A DNA stretch of 64,000 nucleotides, from NCBI GenBank assembly GCA_030432695.1, contig JAUILN010000004.1, positions 62,001 through 126,000 on the forward strand, given 5' to 3'. Numbering within the stretch: the first letter of the stretch is position 1; each line of letters begins with the position of its first letter. This DNA is from a bacterium. Its GTDB lineage: Bacteria > Planctomycetota > UBA1135 > UBA2386. Of this stretch, positions 26,352 to 36,600 are shown in pieces. A program made the translations under genes and the position numbers. The notes below the pieces were generated by a model that worked only from the letters and a program-made list of their open reading frames with translations, searched no databases and was not told where the DNA came from.

Positions 26352-26357
26352 TAGCCT
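26352..26357 (+). promoter_or_regulatory. Candidate -10 hexamer of the ECF gene (TAGCCT)
   Basis: TAGCCT ends 8 nt before the ATG at 26366, so the sigma gene may have its own start point at or near its first codon, separate from the kinase transcript. Confidence 0.35.
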
Positions 26358-26365
26358 GTCGGCGC

Positions 26366-26932
26366 ATGGATGCTGCTTCGGATGCCACCACCCGGCTCCT
26401 CACGGTTCTCCACGAGCAGGCCGACGGCGTCGCCACCGACGAGCTGCTGCCGTTGCTGTACCTGGAACTGCGCCAGACGGCGTCTGCGATGCTGCGTCGG
26501 GAGCGAGCCGGGCACACCTTGCAGGCGACCGCGCTCGTCCACGAGGCGTGGCTCCGCCTGTCGAAGGCGGGCACGCCGGGTTGGCAGGGGCGGCGCCACT
26601 TCTTCGCCGCCGCGTCCGAGGCCATGCGTCGGATCTTGATCGAGCGTGCCCGCAGGAAGGCGACCGCCAAGCGCGGCGGAGGCCGCCAGCGGGAGGAGTT
26701 CGAGCAACTCGAGTTGCTCTTGCCGGGAGTGCCGCGAGACCTCGTCGAGTTCGACGACGTGCTGCAACAGCTCGAGGCGATTCACCCGCGGATGCGGCAG
26801 ATCGTCAACCTGCGCTTCTTCGCCGGCCTCTCGATCCGCGAGAGCGCCGAACTCATGGGCTGCAGTTCGAGCAGCATCGAGCGCGATTGGCGCTTCGCGC
26901 GGAGCTGGCTCGAAGAGACGCTCGGGCGGTGA
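26366..26932 (+). CDS. ECF-type RNA polymerase sigma factor (Rhodopirellula/Verrucomicrobium type)
   Basis: A 188-residue ECF sigma factor of the kind that accompanies Ser/Thr kinase genes in planctomycetes. Region 2 is seen in ELLPLLYLELRQTASAMLRRER and the typical TLQATALVHEAWLRL; region 4 in HPRMRQIVNLRFFAGLSIRESAELMG with an SSSSIERDWRFARSWL recognition helix. No anti-sigma gene is adjacent, which suits the model in which the neighbouring kinases control it. It is 77 bp after the second kinase gene; in many genomes the sigma gene is placed first. It ends 4 bp from the convergent M28 gene. Confidence 0.9.
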   Translation: MDAASDATTRLLTVLHEQADGVATDELLPLLYLELRQTASAMLRRERAGHTLQATALVHEAWLRLSKAGTPGWQGRRHFFAAASEAMRRILIERARRKATAKRGGGRQREEFEQLELLLPGVPRDLVEFDDVLQQLEAIHPRMRQIVNLRFFAGLSIRESAELMGCSSSSIERDWRFARSWLEETLGR

Positions 26933-26936
26933 CGGT

Positions 26937-28331
26937 TCACTTTCCGACGACGATCTTCACCGTCTTGTTCTCACCGCCCTGACGGACGGTCACCTCGACC
27001 TCGTCCCCTTCATCGACGTCGTCGAGCACCTCTGCCACGTCGGCGGAGAAGCGCATCACGGTTCCCTCGATCGCCAGGATCACGTCGCCGACATCCAGTC
27101 CGGCCTGCGCCGCGGGGCCCGTGCTCAGGATCTCTCCGATCATCAGCTCGCCTCGCTGCGCCGTCGCTGGCGCGAAGCCGAGCCGCCCGCAGCCCTTCTT
27201 GTCGATCCGCTCCATCGCCCGGCCGCGGGCCATCTTGGCGAGGTCCTGGGCCCGGCTCGGCTCGTTCATCAGCGCGTTCATCGACGCCGGCATGCCGTTG
27301 CCCTCGGCCTCCTGGAACGCCGGTCGCGCCTCGGCATCGGCGACCTCGCGGATCAGGCGGTAGGCGGCGCGCAGGATCCGCTCCTCGCCGCCGTAGTTGA
27401 TGAACTGCGGCTCGTCGCTGACGCGGTGGTAGTCGACGTGGACGTTGGTGAAGAAGAACAGCACCGGCAGACCGCGCTCGTAGAACGGCGTGTTGTCGCT
27501 CGGCGCGCGGCCGCCCGCGCCCTGCTCGACGCGGAAGCCGGCTCCGCTCATGTGCTGTTCGACCAGCCCCGGCCAGATCGGGCTCGTGCCGGTGCCGCCG
27601 ACGAACAGGTAGTCGTCCTCCGAGCGGCCGATCATGTCGAAGTTGAACATCGCCACGGTCCGCTCCAGCGGGATCACCGGCTCCTTGCAGTAGTGGTAGC
27701 TGCCGAGCAGGCCGAGTTCCTCCGCCGAGAACGTGATGAACAGGATGCTGCGCTTGACCGGGTGCTCGGCGAAGGCCTCGGCCAGCTCCAGCACGCCGGA
27801 AGTGCCGCTGGCGTTGTCGTCTGCGCCGTTGTGGATCTTGTCCTTCAGGTTGCTGCGCCCACCCTCACGGCTGCCGAAGTTGCCGAGCCCGACGTGGTCG
27901 AAGTGGCCGCCGATGACGATCACCTCCTCCTTCAGGGTCTCGTCGGTGCCTTCCAGGAAGCCGAGCACGTTGCGGGTCGGCACGCTCTTGTAGCGGCGGC
28001 CCTCGGTCTCGAAGTCCTGGAACCAGCTGCGCCCCTTCTCGGCGACCTTGTCGAGCCCGTACTCCTTGAACTGCTTGGAGATGTAGTCCGCCGCCCGGTC
28101 GTTGCCCTTGGTTCCGGCGGCGCGCCCTTCCAACTTGTCGTCGGCGAGGTAGCCGATGTGGTCGCGCAGGTCCTCGATGGTGATGGTCTCCTCGCCGGGC
28201 GCGGTCGCCGGAGCGCTGGTCGCGCCGTCGTCCTGCGCCGTCAGCGGTCGTTCCGGCCCCGAGAGGCTGCAGACGAGCAGGAACAGCGCGCGACCCACGG
28301 CGGCGCGCTCCGGTCGGCGGAGCGGATGCAT
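26937..28331 (-). CDS. Secreted M28 family aminopeptidase with C-terminal PDZ domain
   Basis: A 464-residue zinc peptidase. The ATG at 28331 gives a signal peptide (ALFLLVCSLSG). The M28 metal ligands and catalytic residues are present: H143 and D145 in GGHFDH, D171 in NGADDNASGT, E204/E205 in SAEELGLLGS, D232 in NFDMIG and H302 in DYHRVSDE. From about 375 a PDZ domain follows (GELMIGEILSTGPAAQAGLDVGDVI). Such proteins trim N-terminal residues from peptides outside the cytoplasm. It converges with the sigma gene and diverges from moxR. Confidence 0.93.
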   Translation of the reverse strand: MHPLRRPERAAVGRALFLLVCSLSGPERPLTAQDDGATSAPATAPGEETITIEDLRDHIGYLADDKLEGRAAGTKGNDRAADYISKQFKEYGLDKVAEKGRSWFQDFETEGRRYKSVPTRNVLGFLEGTDETLKEEVIVIGGHFDHVGLGNFGSREGGRSNLKDKIHNGADDNASGTSGVLELAEAFAEHPVKRSILFITFSAEELGLLGSYHYCKEPVIPLERTVAMFNFDMIGRSEDDYLFVGGTGTSPIWPGLVEQHMSGAGFRVEQGAGGRAPSDNTPFYERGLPVLFFFTNVHVDYHRVSDEPQFINYGGEERILRAAYRLIREVADAEARPAFQEAEGNGMPASMNALMNEPSRAQDLAKMARGRAMERIDKKGCGRLGFAPATAQRGELMIGEILSTGPAAQAGLDVGDVILAIEGTVMRFSADVAEVLDDVDEGDEVEVTVRQGGENKTVKIVVGK

Positions 28332-28359
28332 CGGGCGGATCCTCCGGGACCGGAGCCTC

Positions 28360-28392
28360 CGCGGCAAGCCGGGGCGCGTCGGACTTGCCGCG
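28360..28392. promoter_or_regulatory. Perfect 9-bp inverted repeat in M28/moxR divergent region
   Basis: CGCGGCAAG (28360-28368) is repeated inverted as CTTGCCGCG (28384-28392) with a 15-nt spacer, in the 137-bp region between the divergent M28 and moxR starts. It is 28 bp from the M28 start. Symmetry and place suit an operator for a dimeric regulator, but a hairpin in the M28 leader is also possible. Confidence 0.4.
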
Positions 28393-28468
28393 AGGCCGGT
28401 GATCGAGGAGTTTCCCGGGGCCGCGCGCGTTGCCGCCGGCCCAGACCCTTGCTCCCGGACGCCCCTCG

Positions 28469-29458
<990 letters not shown>

Positions 29459-29485
29459 TGGACCCGAGTCGCGGCTGCGGTGGTG

Positions 29486-31690
29486 CTACTTCGCGCCGAG
29501 CGTGGCTCGCACCGCGTCGGAGAGGATCGCGCCGAGCGGGTTGACGACCGGGTCCGGGACGAGAGCCTGGACGACCGGCCTCCGGCCGAGCAACACGGGA
29601 TCGTTCGGGATCGGCAGCGCGACTCGTGCCGCGCCCTGCGCGGCGGGTGCTGTCAGTGCGACGTCGGACGAACTGCGCAGCAGACAGCCGGGCATGCCCG
29701 CGAGCCCCAGATCGACCGGCAGCGGCAGTCCTCCCCAGGAGCTCGGCGAGGCGCCGAGCAGCACCACGACCGACTGCGTGGACATGGGCAACGGCAACAC
29801 GGTGAACTCGAAGGTGTCGCCGAGCCAGGGACCGCGCCCGGGGACTACCTCCAGTCCCGCGGGGCCGGCCGAGCCGGCACAGCCACCGGGCCCGAGTGGT
29901 CGCACGTCGGCGGGGACATCGGGTCCGTAGTCCCACACCTGGTCGCCGTTGAGCAGCACCAGCCGTCCGCGGGCCTCGTCGAAGGCGGCGCAGGGACCTT
30001 CCGGGATCGGCGCGCGCGTCGAGCTGCGTGGCGTCCAGGTGTTGCCGACCAGCTCATGGATCGGGGTGCCGACCACCATCAGGCGACGTCGATGCGTGTC
30101 GAAGTGCAGCGTGCCGGCGGGTGGCGTGCCGGAGGTGGCGCGCTGTGACCAGTCGGTGCCATCCCATTCCCAGAGCGCGTTGCCGGCGAGCAGCACGATC
30201 CGCTGGCGGTCGGCGTCCCAGGTCATGCGTCCGCTGGCGGTCACGCCGAAGCCGTAGGGTGGAGGCGGTGGGCGGTTGCTGGGGAGGCGCTGAGTCCAGG
30301 TGGTGCCGTCCCACTCCCAGGTCTGGTCGTTCCAGCCGACGCCGAGCGGGTCGTTGCCGCCGAACAGCACGGTCCGGTCGCGGATCGGGTCGTAGGTCAT
30401 CCCGTGGCCGAAGCGCTCGCCCATGCCGGCGACCGGCGCGACCGAGCGCCAGGTGCTGCCGTCGAAGATCCAGGTCGAGTCGTCGCCGCCGGGCCCCGGG
30501 CTCTCGGTGCCGCCGAACAGGATCACCTCGTTGCGCGCGGTGTCGTAGGCCACGCCGAGGAGGCTGCGGCCGAGCCGGCCCGGGGGCACTCCCGGTAGCT
30601 GCTGCCAGCGACCGTCGCTCCAGGCCCAGACGTCGTTGAAACCGAACGTGTTCGAGCCGCCGAGGAACAGCGTGCGGCGGTGGCGGGGGTCGTATACCGC
30701 AGCCGCGTCGCTGCGCGGGTCGGGATTCGGGGCGCCGCGCCCGATCCAGCCGCTGCCGGTCCAGGCGTACGTGTCGTTGAAGCGCTGCGGGAGCGAGTCT
30801 TCACCGCCGAACAGCAGCAGCTCGCCGGCACGGTCGTCCCAGGCCATCGAGTGGCCGATTCGGGTGCCGGACTGCGACGCGTCGGCGAGGGTCCAGTCGC
30901 GGCCGTCCCAGGTCCAGGTGCGGGTCGCGGCACGGAGCACGACGCGCTGCCGAGTGGCGTCGTAGCCCATCACCGGAGTGAACGAGCCGCTCGGGACGGT
31001 CGCCGGATTGCGCTGCGTCCAGTCGACGCCGTCGTAGGTCCAGGTCTCCGCGGCACCGAGCCCCTTGGCCAGCAGCAGGACCTCGCCTCGGGCGGCGTCG
31101 AAGGCCAGCGCGTGCGCGGCCTGCAGCGGCGAGGGTGGCGTGTTCGCGGTGTTGATCGAGCGCCAGAGCGTGCCGTCCCACTCCCAGGTCGCGGTCCCGT
31201 CGAACGCCACCGAGGCCCTGCGGTTCGCGTCGTAGGCGATCGCCTGGGCTCTTGCCGGTCCGCCAGCCTGACGGAGGAACCAGTCTCCCTGTGGCCCCCA
31301 CTCCCAGGTCGCGCCCGGGCCGAGATGCAAGAGGATCGTGTTGCGGGCGGTGTCGGTCGCCATCGCGCCGGAGCCGACGGCGGGCGGGCTGTGGGTGAGG
31401 GTGAGCCGTGTCCAGTCGCCGCTGCCGTCCCAGACCCAGGTCTCGTCGGTCGGGCTGCTCGAAGAGCCGCCTGGCAAGACGTCCAGACCGCCGAACAGCA
31501 GGACCCGGTTCCCTGCAGGGTCCCAGGACATCACCGCGTCGGTCCGGCTGCCCAGGTTGGTGCGCTGCCAGGAGGTCTGGGCGGGCGAGGTCGCACAGGC
31601 GAGGGCGATCGCCAGGGCGCCGAGCCCATGGACAAGCCCGGACGGAGCGTGGGGACGGGAAGGTCCCGCGGGGGATCGGGTCGTCGGCAT
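29486..31690 (-). CDS. Secreted kelch-type propeller protein with planctomycete-type C-terminal domain
   Basis: A 734-residue protein with a signal peptide (LVHGLGALAIALACATSPAQ). The body repeats blades of the form RVLLFGG...DETWVWDG...W and TWEWDG about a dozen times, as in kelch or galactose-oxidase-like propellers. The final 140 residues differ: GPGGCAGSAGPAGLEV, then a beta-rich stretch ending in LPIPNDPVLLGRRPVVQALV. A related ending occurs in the FG-GAP protein at 53386. The ATG at 31690 is preceded by a small hairpin (CGGTTC/GAACCG at 31706-31720). It is convergent with moxR, 27 bp apart. Confidence 0.82.
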   Translation of the reverse strand: MPTTRSPAGPSRPHAPSGLVHGLGALAIALACATSPAQTSWQRTNLGSRTDAVMSWDPAGNRVLLFGGLDVLPGGSSSSPTDETWVWDGSGDWTRLTLTHSPPAVGSGAMATDTARNTILLHLGPGATWEWGPQGDWFLRQAGGPARAQAIAYDANRRASVAFDGTATWEWDGTLWRSINTANTPPSPLQAAHALAFDAARGEVLLLAKGLGAAETWTYDGVDWTQRNPATVPSGSFTPVMGYDATRQRVVLRAATRTWTWDGRDWTLADASQSGTRIGHSMAWDDRAGELLLFGGEDSLPQRFNDTYAWTGSGWIGRGAPNPDPRSDAAAVYDPRHRRTLFLGGSNTFGFNDVWAWSDGRWQQLPGVPPGRLGRSLLGVAYDTARNEVILFGGTESPGPGGDDSTWIFDGSTWRSVAPVAGMGERFGHGMTYDPIRDRTVLFGGNDPLGVGWNDQTWEWDGTTWTQRLPSNRPPPPPYGFGVTASGRMTWDADRQRIVLLAGNALWEWDGTDWSQRATSGTPPAGTLHFDTHRRRLMVVGTPIHELVGNTWTPRSSTRAPIPEGPCAAFDEARGRLVLLNGDQVWDYGPDVPADVRPLGPGGCAGSAGPAGLEVVPGRGPWLGDTFEFTVLPLPMSTQSVVVLLGASPSSWGGLPLPVDLGLAGMPGCLLRSSSDVALTAPAAQGAARVALPIPNDPVLLGRRPVVQALVPDPVVNPLGAILSDAVRATLGAK

Positions 31691-31913
31691 CGGGATCTCC
31701 GAGTTCGGTTCGTGGAACCGGGGTGGCCCAGCTCCAGGGTCATGCGTCGGGGCCGCTCCTGCCGCTCCCAGGCAATCGTAGGTGCGACGGTGCGCGCGCC
31801 GCCCGCGACACTCCTCCATGCCGGGCATTGCAGCGCCTTTCGCCGTCGAGAGACAGCCCCGGGCTGGTGATCCGGTCGCGCAACGTCGCGCTTCGCCTAC
31901 AACCTCCGCACGC

Positions 31914-32414
31914 ATGCATCTCGAAGGATCCTGTCACTGCGGCGCGGTGCGCTACCGCGTTCAAGCTCCGCACCCCTATCCCTACAACTGCTGCTACTGC
32001 AATGCCTGCCGCAAGACCGCGGGGACCGGTGGCTACGCCATCAACCTCGGCGCCCGGGCCGAGACCCTGGAAGTCGAGGGCCGCGAGCACGTGACGGTCT
32101 ACCGGCCGGGTCATCCCGACGAGCACGAGGCGGAACAGGGGCGCGGCGAGGTCGCCAGCCCCCAGGAGCGGCACTTCTGCGGGCGGTGCGGCACGGCGCT
32201 GTGGATCCAGGATCCGCGCTGGCCCGAGCTGGTGCATCCGCACGCTGGGGCGGTCGACACGCCGCTGCCCACGCCGCCGGAGCGGGTCCACCTGATGCTC
32301 GACTTCAAGGCGGCGTGGGTGGACGTCCCAGAAGGTCCCGCCGAGCGGTGTTTCGCGCGCTATCCGGACGAATCGCTCGCGGCGTGGCACGCCCGCCACG
32401 GTCTGACCGAGTAG
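31914..32414 (+). CDS. GFA-family (Mss4-fold) zinc protein
   Basis: A 166-residue protein of the GFA family, named after glutathione-dependent formaldehyde-activating enzyme; the enzymatic claim for the family is disputed. Zinc-binding cysteines are in GSCHCGAVRY, YCNACRK and HFCGRCGTALW. No membrane segment or signal peptide is seen. It lies between the secreted kelch gene and the Bat operon, 200 bp before the DUF58 gene, and nothing suggests it shares their role. Confidence 0.88.
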   Translation: MHLEGSCHCGAVRYRVQAPHPYPYNCCYCNACRKTAGTGGYAINLGARAETLEVEGREHVTVYRPGHPDEHEAEQGRGEVASPQERHFCGRCGTALWIQDPRWPELVHPHAGAVDTPLPTPPERVHLMLDFKAAWVDVPEGPAERCFARYPDESLAAWHARHGLTE

Positions 32415-32614
32415 GGGAGGTGTGGGACCGCGTGCAAACGTGGAGTTTCCGGCCGGCCGCTGCGTCGGGCTCTGCCACTCGGCCGGAACGCCCTGCCGGC
32501 GCCGGGCTTCGGCGTGGTCCGGCGGAATCCTGCACGCCGTGGCAGCCGACCCTCGCACTCGCGCGCCGGCCTGCCAGACTGTTCCTCCCTCCACGACCCC
32601 TCCGACCCCTCGCC

Positions 32615-33574
32615 GTGCGCGCCGAACCGTCCGACAGCTCCAGGTCCCGCCAGGCCGCGATCCGCCCCGAGATCCTGGCCCAGGTGCGCCGGATCCAGAT
32701 CCGCACCCAGCGGATGGTCAACGACGTGATGTCGGGTGGCTACACCTCGGTGTTCCGCGGCTCGGGCATCGAGTTCGACCAGGTCCGGGAGTACGCCGAG
32801 GGCGACGAGCTGCGGTCGATCGACTGGAACGTCACCGCGCGCACCGGCGAGCTGCACGTCAAGCAGTTCATGGAGGAGCGCGAGCTCACGGTGCTGTTCC
32901 TCCTCGACGTCTCGGCGTCCGGCGACTTCGGCACCGTGCCGCGGGCGTTCGGTGGCATCCACGAGCGGCGCACCGTCCGCGATACCGCGGCCGAGTTCTG
33001 CGCCTGTCTGGCGCTCGCCGCGCAGCGTAACAACGACAAGGTCGGGCTGTGCGCGTTCACCGACCGGATCGAACGCTTCGTGCCGCCGCGCAAGGGCAAC
33101 CAGCACGTGCTGCGGCTGATCCGCGAGGCGTTGGCGCTCGAGCCCGAAGGGCGGGGGACCGACCTCGGGGCGGCGCTCGAGCACGTGGCGCACGTGCAGC
33201 GGCGGCGGGCGGTGGTGTTCGTGGTGTCGGACTTCCTCGACGACGCCGAGCGCTTCGCCCAGCCGATGCGGCTGTTGGCGCGGCGGCACGACGTGGTCGC
33301 GGTGCGGCTGCTCGATCCGGCGACCCGCGAGTTGCCCAAGGCCGGCCTCCTCGAGGTCCGTGACCCGGAGACCGGTACGCTGCGGCTCGTCGACACGTCG
33401 TCGTCGGTGGTGCGTCGGGCCCATGCGCAGCGGATGGTCGGCCGCGACGAGCAGCTGCGTAGCGTGCTGCGGCGCGCGCGCGTCGACCTCCTCGATCTCG
33501 TCACCGACGAGAGTCTGGCGCAGCCGATCCTGAAGTTCTTCCGGATGCGCGAGCTCAGGGGGTCGCATGGTTGA
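32615..33574 (+). CDS. DUF58 domain protein of the Bat operon
   Basis: A 319-residue cytoplasmic DUF58 protein, a VWA-like fold that accompanies MoxR and Bat proteins. The block RRIQIRTQRMVNDVMSGGY, then FRGSGIEFDQVREYAEGDE and RSIDWNVTARTGELHVK are diagnostic, followed by LFLLDVSASGDFG as a MIDAS-like motif. I chose the GTG at 32615 since it places the family start at a normal distance; the open frame extends further upstream with noise. No clear ribosome site is visible. It overlaps the next gene by 8 bp. Confidence 0.9.
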   Translation: MRAEPSDSSRSRQAAIRPEILAQVRRIQIRTQRMVNDVMSGGYTSVFRGSGIEFDQVREYAEGDELRSIDWNVTARTGELHVKQFMEERELTVLFLLDVSASGDFGTVPRAFGGIHERRTVRDTAAEFCACLALAAQRNNDKVGLCAFTDRIERFVPPRKGNQHVLRLIREALALEPEGRGTDLGAALEHVAHVQRRRAVVFVVSDFLDDAERFAQPMRLLARRHDVVAVRLLDPATRELPKAGLLEVRDPETGTLRLVDTSSSVVRRAHAQRMVGRDEQLRSVLRRARVDLLDLVTDESLAQPILKFFRMRELRGSHG

Positions 33575-34625
33575 GCGACGTCCTCTGCTCCCGCTGGGCT
33601 TCGCCGCGGCGCTCCTGCTCGGTCTGACCGCCTGCGGCGACGCGCCGGTGCGGTCCGACGGTCTCGCGTTCACAGCGGGGGAAACGGTGCCGGAGGTCGA
33701 CCTGCGGGTCCGGGTGACGCCGCAGCAGGTCGCGTTGCTCGATCCGATCGAGGTCGAGGTCTCGTTGTGGTTGCGCAACGGACTCGAGTCGGAGTTCGAG
33801 CCGACGATTCCGGCCGGGTTCGCCGGCGACGTTCCCGCCGCCGAGGAAGGGACACCGTTGCTGGACCAGGGCTCCTGGCGCACCTGGCGCTTCGAGCTAC
33901 GTGCGGTCGAACTCGGCGAGCAGGAGGTCGGTCCGTGGACGGCCCGTGCGAGTCGCGCCGTCGACGGATCGGAGGGCGACACGACGGCCGAGGTCGTCGA
34001 GGCGAGTTCCGAGTCGGTCGTCGTGACCGTCGGCGGCGTGCTCGCCGAGACCCTGCCCGAAGACGTCGCCGCCGAGGCGATCGAGTCGCCGGCCGAGCTG
34101 TTCTCCCCGCGCTTCCCCTGGGTCGAGATCCTGGTCGGCGGAGCCGTTGTGCTGCTCCTCCTCGGTGGCCTGCTGTTCTGGCTGCTGCGCCGCGGCAGGC
34201 GCGCACCCCGGGCTGCCACCGCCGTCGAGGTGCCGGCTCACGTCGAAGCACTGCGCGCGCTGGCCCGCCTGCGCACCGCGCCGCGCGGCACCGAGGTCGA
34301 GATCGATGCGTTCTACGTGGCCGTCAGCGACGTGCTGCGTCGCTACCTGGAACGTCGCTTCGGTCTGCATGCGCCCGAGCGGACCACCGAGGAGTTCCTG
34401 CCCGAGCTCGAACGCAGCGGCTTCCTGGCGGGTGAGCAACGCCTCCACCTCGCGCGGTTCCTGGAGCAGTGCGACCTGGTCAAGTTCGCCGGCGTGCGTC
34501 CCGGCGAAGACGTGCACGCGCGCACCTTCGACTTCGCCGAGGAGCTGGTCCACGCGACCCGCGCCGACAAGCAGGCGGCCTCCTCGAACGCCTCGGCTCC
34601 CGCGCCGGCGGAGGTGCCCGCGTGA
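33567..34625 (+). CDS. Membrane-anchored lipoprotein of the Bat operon (DUF4381-like C terminus)
   Basis: A 352-residue protein with a lipobox ending at C23 (GLTAC). An outer beta-rich region (about 35-180) resembles the N-terminal part of BatD proteins (VTPQQVALLDPIEVEVSL). A membrane helix follows at about 190-212 and then a cytoplasmic helical domain with YVAVSDVLRRYLERRFGL and HLARFLEQCDLVKFAG, as in DUF4381-like Bat proteins. Having both a lipid anchor and a membrane helix is odd. It overlaps both neighbours, which puts it firmly in the operon. Confidence 0.72.
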   Translation: MVERRPLLPLGFAAALLLGLTACGDAPVRSDGLAFTAGETVPEVDLRVRVTPQQVALLDPIEVEVSLWLRNGLESEFEPTIPAGFAGDVPAAEEGTPLLDQGSWRTWRFELRAVELGEQEVGPWTARASRAVDGSEGDTTAEVVEASSESVVVTVGGVLAETLPEDVAAEAIESPAELFSPRFPWVEILVGGAVVLLLLGGLLFWLLRRGRRAPRAATAVEVPAHVEALRALARLRTAPRGTEVEIDAFYVAVSDVLRRYLERRFGLHAPERTTEEFLPELERSGFLAGEQRLHLARFLEQCDLVKFAGVRPGEDVHARTFDFAEELVHATRADKQAASSNASAPAPAEVPA

Positions 34626-35596
34626 TCCCCGACGACCTGCTGCTGCTCGATCCGTGGTTCCTCGCCGCGATCCCGGTGGTGGTGCTGCTCGCCTGGCTCG
34701 GCGCGCGGCGGCGTCCGAGCGCGGTGCCGACCGCGTCTGAGCAGCTCCTCGAGGGCTTGCCGGTGACGCTGCGCCAACGGTTGGCGCCGTTGCCGCGGCT
34801 CCTCTGGACCCTCGGCGTGGTCGCGGTGGTCGTGGCACTCGCGCGGCCGGTGACCCGCGAGATCCTGCCGCTGACCGCCGAGGGCCTCGACATCGTGCTG
34901 CTCGTCGACGTCTCCAGCTCGATGAACTACACCGACGTCGAGCGCTCCGGGACCCGGCGGCGGATCGACGCGGCTCGCGACCGGGCGATGGAGTTCGCGG
35001 CGGCGCGGGACCGCGACCGGGTCGGGCTGGTGTCGTTCGCGCGCTTCCCCGAACTGCGTTGCCCGCCGACCCTCGACGAGAACAGCCTCGCGGCGTTCCT
35101 GCGGCCGATCGACACGGTAGTGCCTGACAGCGCCGAGGACGGCACCGCGATCGGTGCGGCGTTGCTCCGCGCGGTGCAAGTGCTGTCGCGGACCGAGGGC
35201 GAGTCGCGGGTCGCGGTGTTGCTGAGCGACGGCGACGAGACGGTCGGTACCGTGAAGCCCGCCGACGCCGCGAAGCTCGCCGCCGACGAGGGCGTGAAGG
35301 TCTACGCGATCGGGCTCGGCCAGGGGAAGCGCCTGCCGTTCGGTGGCTTCCAACCCAACGAGTTCACGGCGCTGCAGCAGATCGCCGACACCACCGGCGG
35401 CCAGTTCTTCCGGGCCCGCACCGAGCAGGAGCTGGCGCAGGTCTACGCGGTGATCGACGAACTCGAGACCACCGAACTCGAGGACCCGCGCTACCGCACC
35501 ACCGACCGCTACCTGCCGATCCTGCTGGCTGCCGGAGGGTGCCTGCTGGTCGGTCTGCTGCTCGAACTCCTGGTGATCCGGAGGGTGCCGGGATGA
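34622..35596 (+). CDS. VWA domain membrane protein, BatA-like
   Basis: A 324-residue protein with two N-terminal membrane helices (FLAAIPVVVLLAWLG and LLWTLGVVAVVVALA), a VWA domain from about 90 with the MIDAS residues D96, S98 and S100 (DVSSSM) and DGTAIGAAL, and a C-terminal helix. This matches BatA. The GTG start overlaps the previous stop, and the stop overlaps the next start (ATGA). Bat proteins are linked to stress tolerance, but the molecular task is poorly known. Confidence 0.9.
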   Translation: MIPDDLLLLDPWFLAAIPVVVLLAWLGARRRPSAVPTASEQLLEGLPVTLRQRLAPLPRLLWTLGVVAVVVALARPVTREILPLTAEGLDIVLLVDVSSSMNYTDVERSGTRRRIDAARDRAMEFAAARDRDRVGLVSFARFPELRCPPTLDENSLAAFLRPIDTVVPDSAEDGTAIGAALLRAVQVLSRTEGESRVAVLLSDGDETVGTVKPADAAKLAADEGVKVYAIGLGQGKRLPFGGFQPNEFTALQQIADTTGGQFFRARTEQELAQVYAVIDELETTELEDPRYRTTDRYLPILLAAGGCLLVGLLLELLVIRRVPG

Positions 35597-36597
35597 TCGT
35601 TGCCGAAGCCCTGTCCTTCGAACGGCTGGCGTGGTGGCCGCTGCTCCTGGCCGCGCCGGCCGTCGGCCTCCTGGTGTTCCTCGGTCTGCGCTCGCTGCGG
35701 CGCGCCGCCGCTCGCTACGGCGCGCCGCCGGTCCTGCGTCCGGCCTCGGCAGGGGCCCGTGCGGTGCGCGTGACGCTCATCGCCGCGCTGCTGGTGCTCG
35801 CCGGCATGGACCCGCGCTACGGCGAGGAGCGGATCGAGGTGGCGCGCCGCGGCCTCGACCTGATCGTCTGCCTGGACACCTCGCGCTCGATGCTGGCCCG
35901 CGACGTGGCGCCGGACCGGCTGGCCCGCGCGCGCCGCGACATCGCCGCGGTGCTCCCCGACCTGGCCGGCGGCGACCGCGTGTCGCTGATCGCCTTCGCG
36001 GGCGAGGCGCGGCTGGTCTGTCCGCCGACCCACGACGTCGACGCCTTCCGCGAGCTGCTCGATCAGGTCGACATCTCGACCGTGCCGCGTGGCGGCTCCG
36101 ACCTCGCCGCGCCGCTGCAGCGCGCGCTGGAACTCTGCGAGGACGACCGCGAGGCGACCACCGCGGTGGTGCTCTTGACCGACGGCGAAGACCTCGAGGG
36201 GCGCGGCAAGGCGGCTGCCGAGGCGATCGCGGCGCGCGGCATCGTGGTCCACGCGGTCGGCTACGGCTCGGCGCGCGGCAGCAAGATCACGCTGGAGGGC
36301 GACGGCGGTGGCGAGAGCTTCCTGGTCGACGACGAGGGTCGCGAGGTGATCTCGGCGCTCGATACCGAGGGACTGCGCCGCCTCGCGGAGGCGTCCGGCG
36401 GCGAGTTCCTGCGCGCCGATGCGGTCGCCCTGCCGCTGGTCGAGCTGCACCACAAGCGCATCGAGCCGGCGCAGCAGCGCGACTTCGAGTCGGGCGAGGA
36501 CGTGGTGCGCCGACCGCGCTTCCAGTGGGTGCTGCTACCAGCTCTCCTGTTGATGCTCTGGGAACTGTGGGCGATGGGACGTGCCCGGAGGACCTGA
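35593..36597 (+). CDS. VWA domain membrane protein, BatB-like
   Basis: A 334-residue partner of the preceding protein, with membrane helices near 16-35 and 61-76, a VWA domain with D95, S97 and S99 (DTSRSM), GGSDLAAPL and LLTDGEDLEG, and a final helix (FQWVLLPALLLMLWEL). The ATG at 35593 overlaps the previous stop. The insert near residues 225-265 (GSKITLEGDGGGESFLVDDE) is typical for BatB. It is followed after 3 bp by the TPR gene. Confidence 0.9.
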   Translation: MIVAEALSFERLAWWPLLLAAPAVGLLVFLGLRSLRRAAARYGAPPVLRPASAGARAVRVTLIAALLVLAGMDPRYGEERIEVARRGLDLIVCLDTSRSMLARDVAPDRLARARRDIAAVLPDLAGGDRVSLIAFAGEARLVCPPTHDVDAFRELLDQVDISTVPRGGSDLAAPLQRALELCEDDREATTAVVLLTDGEDLEGRGKAAAEAIAARGIVVHAVGYGSARGSKITLEGDGGGESFLVDDEGREVISALDTEGLRRLAEASGGEFLRADAVALPLVELHHKRIEPAQQRDFESGEDVVRRPRFQWVLLPALLLMLWELWAMGRARRT

Positions 36598-36600
36598 ACG

